This document shows, piece by piece, positions 6,985-11,022 of a DNA stretch of 11,022 nt. Source of the DNA: SFWF01 sp045587065 (lineage in GTDB: Bacteria; Bacillota; Clostridia; Oscillospirales; Acutalibacteraceae); the NCBI GenBank assembly GCA_045587065.1, contig JAZNBQ010000099.1, positions 1 through 11,022 of the forward strand, read 5' to 3'. Positions within the stretch are counted from its first letter, which is position 1; each line of letters opens with the position of its first letter. The notes below the pieces were generated by a model. The model was given only the letters and a program-made list of their open reading frames with translations. It had not been told where the DNA came from and ran no database searches. Made by a program: the position numbers and the translations under genes.

Positions 6985-9900
6985 TATTCTCACCGCCCTT
7001 TAAAATTTCCTTTATCTCTTCTTTTGTTAGTTTTTGTGCTTTTTTATGTTTTTTATTGCTAACATGACAAACGCTTGAATAGTCACAGTATTTACATGCA
7101 TTTACATTAATTCCATCGGTTGGCTCGGGATTAAACTTGCCTGTTTTTACTCCGTCTCCCATCTGGGTCATAAGGCTTTCTATTTTATCAAATATTAGTT
7201 CAAACATTTCTTCATCCACATAGGACGTACTGTTATCTTTATATTTGGGAACGTATTTTCCTTCGTTTTCCTTTTCCATAGCAAGACGTATTTCTTCTTC
7301 ATCGGAAATTAGGCCGTTCATAGCAAGAGACTCTTTTACGATTTTGCTTTTAGCCGGCATATAAAGTATACCTGCTGCCTTTGCATCCTGGGTTAAATTC
7401 CCCTTTTTAACTACTGCGTAAAGATAAATCAGCATCTGCAGATTAAGACCTACCAAAATATCGGGAAGGTCAAAGGTTTTAGCATTGGTTTTATAGTCCA
7501 CTACGCGAATGTAGTTTTTATATGTGTCTACTCTATCAATTTTTCCTACAAGGACAACATTACCGTCGTTAATTGGTAGATTAACCTTGGTTTCATCCTC
7601 AGTATAACCTATGCTCATTTCACAAAATGCCGGTTCAAAATCGCTTTGTTTAAAATCTTCTGCCATATGAAGAACAATATCTTTAACCGACTGAGAAATA
7701 CGAGACAATAAGAACTTAAACCGAGGTGTCAGAATAATCTCAGTTCCGCTTATGTCTTCAAAATACTTATTCATAAAAAAATCTACTTCTCTGAAAAGTT
7801 CGTTAACAGAAAGGTTGGCAATATTTTTATGGTATTTGTTAATAATTGATTCTAAAATATAATGGGTTATGGTTCCCCTTTGCATTACGTTGAGGTCGGC
7901 TCTTTTAACCTTGCCTGTCTTAAGACCGGATTTAAGGAAATACATCAATTTACAGCTATAGTAATTATCAAGCTTTGAAGCCGAAATATAAATGTCTTTG
8001 CCAAAAAGCTCTTTTGCAGTCCCAGGATTAATATTGAAATCCTGTTCTTTGTTGGCATTATTAAGCTTAGTAATACCTAATTTATACTGTTCGTTTTCGT
8101 TAAGAGAGGCTTTGACAACCGATTTATCGTAAACTGAAATAAGCCCTATATCACTGAACGCGGCACCCTGAGTCTGTGGAACAAAATCCCCTTTTGCAGA
8201 AAACTCAAAGTTTTCGGTATGAAGGCTTTCAAAATGATTAAGTATACGATCGACAAAGGCAGATTTTTCCAGTTTGCCTCCTGACATATCTCCCTCTGAG
8301 AACATTATGTAAACCTTATCGATAGCACAACACAAGAGCGAATATACTAAATAATCTTCTTCGACGGCGGATTTTATTGCATCGTCGTTAAGGTTTATAC
8401 CATAATTTTTAAGCTTTTCTTTATCTATTTGCCCTAAAAGTCCTGCAGTTGTTTTATTGTTGGGAAAAACACCTGCATTTGCACCTAAAATAAATGCAAT
8501 TTTAGGTTTGGACGGACGAATTCTGTCTGCGCTACCAAAGGTCACCTCGTCAAGCATTTGAGGAACGTTAGAAATTTTAGAACTTTCTGCCGCTAAATTA
8601 AATGCAGAAATATATTCCTGTGCATTAATATCTTTTTCCTCGAAAACGCGGACAATAGAATCGAGAATATTAATAATTACATCCCAACTTTGTCTGGTTA
8701 TGGAAGCCGAGAACCTATCTCCTGTTTCTTCCTGGCTTTCACAGAACTGTGTTAAGGTTTTAATAATAAAGGGTTGCTCCAGATAACTGAACAGAACCTT
8801 ACTCATATTAAGAGGTGTACCTGAGAATTTGTTCTTAAAGCCAATAATCCTATTATAAATTTTTTCTCTGTTGGCATTTATTTTCGCAAGGCGTTCTTTA
8901 TCTTCCTTACTGTCCTCGCCTGATTCAAGTCCTCTTGGACTCATAATCCATTCATTTGCCCAGTCGGAGCCTTTGATGCCCCAAATGTAAATATACTCTT
9001 CCAAAGAGAAAATCTCATCCTCAGATATATCTACAAGGCCTGATTTTAAATATTTTAATATATTTTCTCCGGTAAAAGAATTAATCAGGTCAAAAAGCGT
9101 CGATATATGCACGAAAAGCGGAGTATCTACAAGTCGTACGCTTTTATCGGTAAAACAAGGAATATTATTCTTTTTGCATTTAAGCTCAATAAAATTCTGA
9201 TACGTATCAATATTTCTAGAAACTACAATGAAGTCCTTATATCTGTAATTATTTTCTCTTACCTCTTTTTTTATAAGAGTAGCGGTAGCAACTGCCTCTT
9301 GTCTTGGGTTTTTACAGGAAATTACTCTTATGCCCTCTGAGTCTTCATTCTTACCGCTATTTTTACCCACAAGCAATTCTTCAAGTGAATTTAGGTTCTG
9401 GTTATTATAATGAAAATCTTCTAAAACCTGGGGGGCAGTTTCCTTAACACCTCTAAGAGCTGCCTTTTTTCTAATAGTTCTGATAGTATTGTTTAGGTTA
9501 TAGAACAGATTTATATTTGTATCTTCGCTATTATCTGTAGCAAATGAAAAGGTAACCTTTTGGGCTTGCTCCAAAACTCTCTCAATAATTTTATACTGTT
9601 GCTCTGTGAATCCTGTAAAGGCATCGAAGAAAACTGTTTTTCCTTTAAAAAACTCAAACTCTCCCAAAACGTTAAAGAGTCTTGTCATCATATCTGAAGG
9701 GTCGATATACTTGTTGGAAATAAGGGCGTCATAGGCTGACATCACAATAGATATATCTTTAAGCTTTGCGCCTAAACTACCACCTATTTCATTAGCGGCA
9801 TCAAAAAGAGATTCTGACGTTGCTGCGGCAAATTTAAAATCTCTCATAAGAGTTGCCAAATTCTTTGTAAAGTCAGAAAACCCTACGTATTTAGAAAATA

Positions 9901-10207
9901 CAGTAAGGTTTTCTGCGGAGTTTTTAAGTGCTTTATCGGTAAAAATTATCTTTTCAAATTCAGTAAGACAAGGCATTCTTCCTGCGCCTATTTTGTTTGA
10001 AATTTCATCATAGAGGCGTGTGAAACTAAGCACCGAAATATTATCGGTGTTGGCTTTTTCCTGCTTTATTAATGCTCTCTCGGTTTCAAAAGTAAACTGT
10101 TCAGGAACGATAATTACAACCTGACTTTCCTGTGAGGCTTCTGCCGCATTTTTAATAACGGTATAGGTCTTTCCTGTACAGGCTCGTCCAAAAATAAAAT
10201 TGAGCAT
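6974..10207 (-). CDS. addB: ATP-dependent helicase/nuclease subunit B with Fe-S cluster (AddB)
   Basis: AddB is the partner of AddA: it carries the 5'-strand nuclease and, in studied AddAB enzymes, holds the Chi-recognition site in its inactive helicase-like domain. It has 1077 residues, somewhat shorter than the B. subtilis protein of about 1166. A Walker A loop GRACTGKT (7-14) opens the protein, but the full helicase motif set seen in AddA is not apparent, as usual for AddB. The nuclease shows THYILES (H782), GKIDRVD (D891), VDYKT (D904, K906) and QMLIYLY (Q924, Y928). Four cysteines brace this domain: C752 in YYSCKLMYF, and C1038, C1041 and C1047 in a CxxCx5C cluster, matching the 4Fe-4S staple of AddB. 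A strong ribosome binding site, GGAGGTG (10218 down to 10212), precedes the ATG, and a promoter is visible just upstream. It is the first gene of the addB-addA-TIM-barrel operon. Confidence 0.97.
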   Translation of the reverse strand: MLNFIFGRACTGKTYTVIKNAAEASQESQVVIIVPEQFTFETERALIKQEKANTDNISVLSFTRLYDEISNKIGAGRMPCLTEFEKIIFTDKALKNSAENLTVFSKYVGFSDFTKNLATLMRDFKFAAATSESLFDAANEIGGSLGAKLKDISIVMSAYDALISNKYIDPSDMMTRLFNVLGEFEFFKGKTVFFDAFTGFTEQQYKIIERVLEQAQKVTFSFATDNSEDTNINLFYNLNNTIRTIRKKAALRGVKETAPQVLEDFHYNNQNLNSLEELLVGKNSGKNEDSEGIRVISCKNPRQEAVATATLIKKEVRENNYRYKDFIVVSRNIDTYQNFIELKCKKNNIPCFTDKSVRLVDTPLFVHISTLFDLINSFTGENILKYLKSGLVDISEDEIFSLEEYIYIWGIKGSDWANEWIMSPRGLESGEDSKEDKERLAKINANREKIYNRIIGFKNKFSGTPLNMSKVLFSYLEQPFIIKTLTQFCESQEETGDRFSASITRQSWDVIINILDSIVRVFEEKDINAQEYISAFNLAAESSKISNVPQMLDEVTFGSADRIRPSKPKIAFILGANAGVFPNNKTTAGLLGQIDKEKLKNYGINLNDDAIKSAVEEDYLVYSLLCCAIDKVYIMFSEGDMSGGKLEKSAFVDRILNHFESLHTENFEFSAKGDFVPQTQGAAFSDIGLISVYDKSVVKASLNENEQYKLGITKLNNANKEQDFNINPGTAKELFGKDIYISASKLDNYYSCKLMYFLKSGLKTGKVKRADLNVMQRGTITHYILESIINKYHKNIANLSVNELFREVDFFMNKYFEDISGTEIILTPRFKFLLSRISQSVKDIVLHMAEDFKQSDFEPAFCEMSIGYTEDETKVNLPINDGNVVLVGKIDRVDTYKNYIRVVDYKTNAKTFDLPDILVGLNLQMLIYLYAVVKKGNLTQDAKAAGILYMPAKSKIVKESLAMNGLISDEEEIRLAMEKENEGKYVPKYKDNSTSYVDEEMFELIFDKIESLMTQMGDGVKTGKFNPEPTDGINVNACKYCDYSSVCHVSNKKHKKAQKLTKEEIKEILKGGENNGI
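6989..6994 (-). promoter_or_regulatory. Ribosome binding site that sets the addA start, inside addB
   Basis: On the minus strand GGTGAG (6994 down to 6989) lies 4 bases before the ATG at 6984. It includes the alternative GTG start at 6993, which it therefore cannot serve. It lies within the last codons of addB, so ribosomes finishing addB cover it. Confidence 0.6.
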
Positions 10208-10228
10208 AACACACCTCCATATATAATA

Positions 10229-10257
10229 ATTATACTATAAAATTACAATAAATTAAA
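10229..10257 (-). promoter_or_regulatory. Probable sigma-A promoter of the addBA operon
   Basis: Read on the minus strand, a perfect TATAAT -10 (10234 down to 10229) lies 17 bases after a weak -35, TTTAAT (10257 down to 10252). Transcription would start near 10222, leaving a leader of about 15 bases that contains the GGAGGTG ribosome binding site. No operator-like repeat was seen. The surrounding DNA is very AT-rich, so a chance -10 match is possible. The location between the spo0A terminator and addB supports the call. Confidence 0.6.
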
Positions 10258-10271
10258 GTGTTTTTTAATAT

Positions 10272-10306
10272 AAAAAGAAAGCACAGCTAAACTGCGCTTT
10301 CTTTTA
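10272..10306 (-). terminator. Rho-independent terminator after spo0A
   Basis: On the minus strand AAAAGAAAGCGCAG (10305 down to 10292) pairs with CTGTGCTTTCTTTT (10286 down to 10273) as a 14-bp stem with one G-U pair and a 5-base loop. The T run at the 3' edge overlaps the stem end and continues to 10272. On the plus strand the wobble becomes an A-C mismatch, so the hairpin favours minus-strand transcripts. It overlaps the spo0A stop codon and separates spo0A from addBA. Confidence 0.85.
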
Positions 10307-11022
10307 ACTTGCTTTCATTCTAAGTCTCAATTTATCTGCTATCATTGCAATAAACTCACTATTGGTAGGCTTACCTCTGTCGGTGTTAATAGTGTATCCA
10401 AAGTAGGAGTTAAGAACGTCTATGTCACCTCTGTCCCAAGCAACCTCTATGGCGTGTCTTATGGCTCTTTCTACTCTTGAAGAGGTAGTCTGATACTTCT
10501 TGGCTACAGATGGGTAAAGAATTTTTGTTACCGAATTTATAATTTCTCTGTCTTTAACAGAAAGAATAATAGATTCTCTCAAGTAATGATAGCCTTTTAT
10601 ATGTGCAGGAACACCGATTTGATGAAGAATCTCGGTTATCATATACTCCAGTTCAGTATCGGTTACTATGTTATTCTTTATAACCACAGGTTTATTATCG
10701 CTTTTCCAGCCTGAAAGTTTGATTATTCTTTCTGCAAGGGTATTTATGTCAAAAGGCTTAATAAAATAGTATGCCGCTCCTGCCTCCAAGGCTTCTCTTT
10801 CCAAATTAGGATTATCATAACTTGACATTGCCATAACCATAGGTGCATTTTTAATATTAGATTCTTTAATGCCACTGATTACGCCAAGTATATCTATATT
10901 TGGCATAAATACGTCTGCCAATACCACGTCGGGTTTCAGAGATTTTATTTTTTCTAATACCACTTTTCCATCCTTATCGCACAGAAAAACCTCCATGCCA
11001 TAACTTGTTAAGACCTTTGAGC
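10304..11022 (-). CDS. spo0A: Sporulation master response regulator Spo0A, 3' part (start off the right edge)
   Basis: Spo0A is the phosphorelay-controlled transcription factor that commits the cell to sporulation. The frame is open to the window edge. The Met at 10996 aligns without gaps to Met29 of B. subtilis Spo0A, and eight more in-frame residues (SKVLTSYG) precede it, so about 20 residues including the acidic pocket lie outside. Counting from that Met, the receiver shows the phosphoacceptor D28 in VVLADVFMP (equivalent to D56), S58 at the conserved Ser/Thr position and K80 in FIKPFD. The sigma-binding and winged DNA-recognition domain at 107-230 is highly conserved, with SSRVERAIRHAIEVAWDRG (172-190), GYTINT (200-205) and KPTNSEFIAMIADKLRLR (209-226). 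The receiver is less typical: the usual MPHLDGL is MPNIDIL here. The C-terminal domain makes the identity secure. An internal Met start producing a short form is not supported. Confidence 0.96.
   Translation of the reverse strand, partial: SKVLTSYGMEVFLCDKDGKVVLEKIKSLKPDVVLADVFMPNIDILGVISGIKESNIKNAPMVMAMSSYDNPNLEREALEAGAAYYFIKPFDINTLAERIIKLSGWKSDNKPVVIKNNIVTDTELEYMITEILHQIGVPAHIKGYHYLRESIILSVKDREIINSVTKILYPSVAKKYQTTSSRVERAIRHAIEVAWDRGDIDVLNSYFGYTINTDRGKPTNSEFIAMIADKLRLRMKAS

Noticed and set aside
9107..9340. Plus-strand open frame inside addB with a hydrophobic stretch
   Set aside because: The apparent hydrophobicity comes from the antisense of AT-rich coding DNA, and it has no start signals or similarity.
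10221..10271. AT-rich tract before addB considered as a possible replication or attachment feature
   Set aside because: It is explained by the terminator tail, promoter and leader of addB; no DnaA boxes, iterons or flanking repeats were seen.
1..11022. Search by eye for CRISPR repeats, insertion sequences, tRNA/rRNA genes, riboswitches and toxin-antitoxin or phage-defence modules
   Set aside because: All intergenic gaps are under about 100 bases and are explained by terminators, promoters and ribosome binding sites; all long frames belong to core families. AddAB can degrade phage DNA, but nothing here marks a dedicated defence system.

Overview
The window reads as a core chromosomal segment of an AT-rich, endospore-forming member of the Clostridia (Firmicutes). 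The evidence is a Spo0A master regulator, both subunits of dipicolinate synthase, AddAB (the low-GC Gram-positive counterpart of RecBCD) rather than RecBCD, strong AGGAGG-type ribosome binding sites and short intergenic gaps. A finer taxonomic placement cannot be read from the sequence. Every gene visible is a recognisable family member, and no stretch longer than about 100 bases lacks a gene.

Layout. Plus strand, left: the 3' part of a class II tRNA CCA-adding enzyme (2-1054, start off the left edge), a rho-independent terminator (1063-1104), then the two-gene dpaA-dpaB operon (1116-2501) for the spore-core compound dipicolinic acid. A 12-bp hairpin at 2499-2526 closes it and separates it from the minus-strand block. 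Minus strand, right to left: the 3' part of spo0A (10304-11022, start off the right edge), its terminator (10272-10306), a probable sigma-A-type promoter (10229-10257), then a tightly packed addB-addA-TIM-barrel operon (10207 down to 2531). In it addB and addA overlap by 11 bases, and the third gene starts 11 bases after the addA stop.

How the genes fit together. AddB and AddA together form the helicase-nuclease that processes double-strand breaks for RecA-dependent repair. All helicase motifs of AddA, both nuclease centres and the four iron-sulfur cysteines of AddB are intact. The third gene is a xylose-isomerase-like TIM barrel that would normally be called a sugar phosphate isomerase/epimerase. 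It nevertheless keeps residues at positions matching all nine zinc ligands of endonuclease IV, which makes a DNA-repair role worth testing given its place behind addBA. Spo0A commits the cell to sporulation, and DpaAB acts late in the mother cell. A mother-cell-sigma-like promoter for dpaAB appears to lie inside the left arm of the upstream terminator, so transcripts from it would lack that arm.

I saw no mobile element, CRISPR array, tRNA/rRNA gene, phage or toxin-antitoxin module. The window looks ordinary in gene content. Its most interesting points are the third gene of the addBA operon and the terminator/promoter overlap before dpaA.
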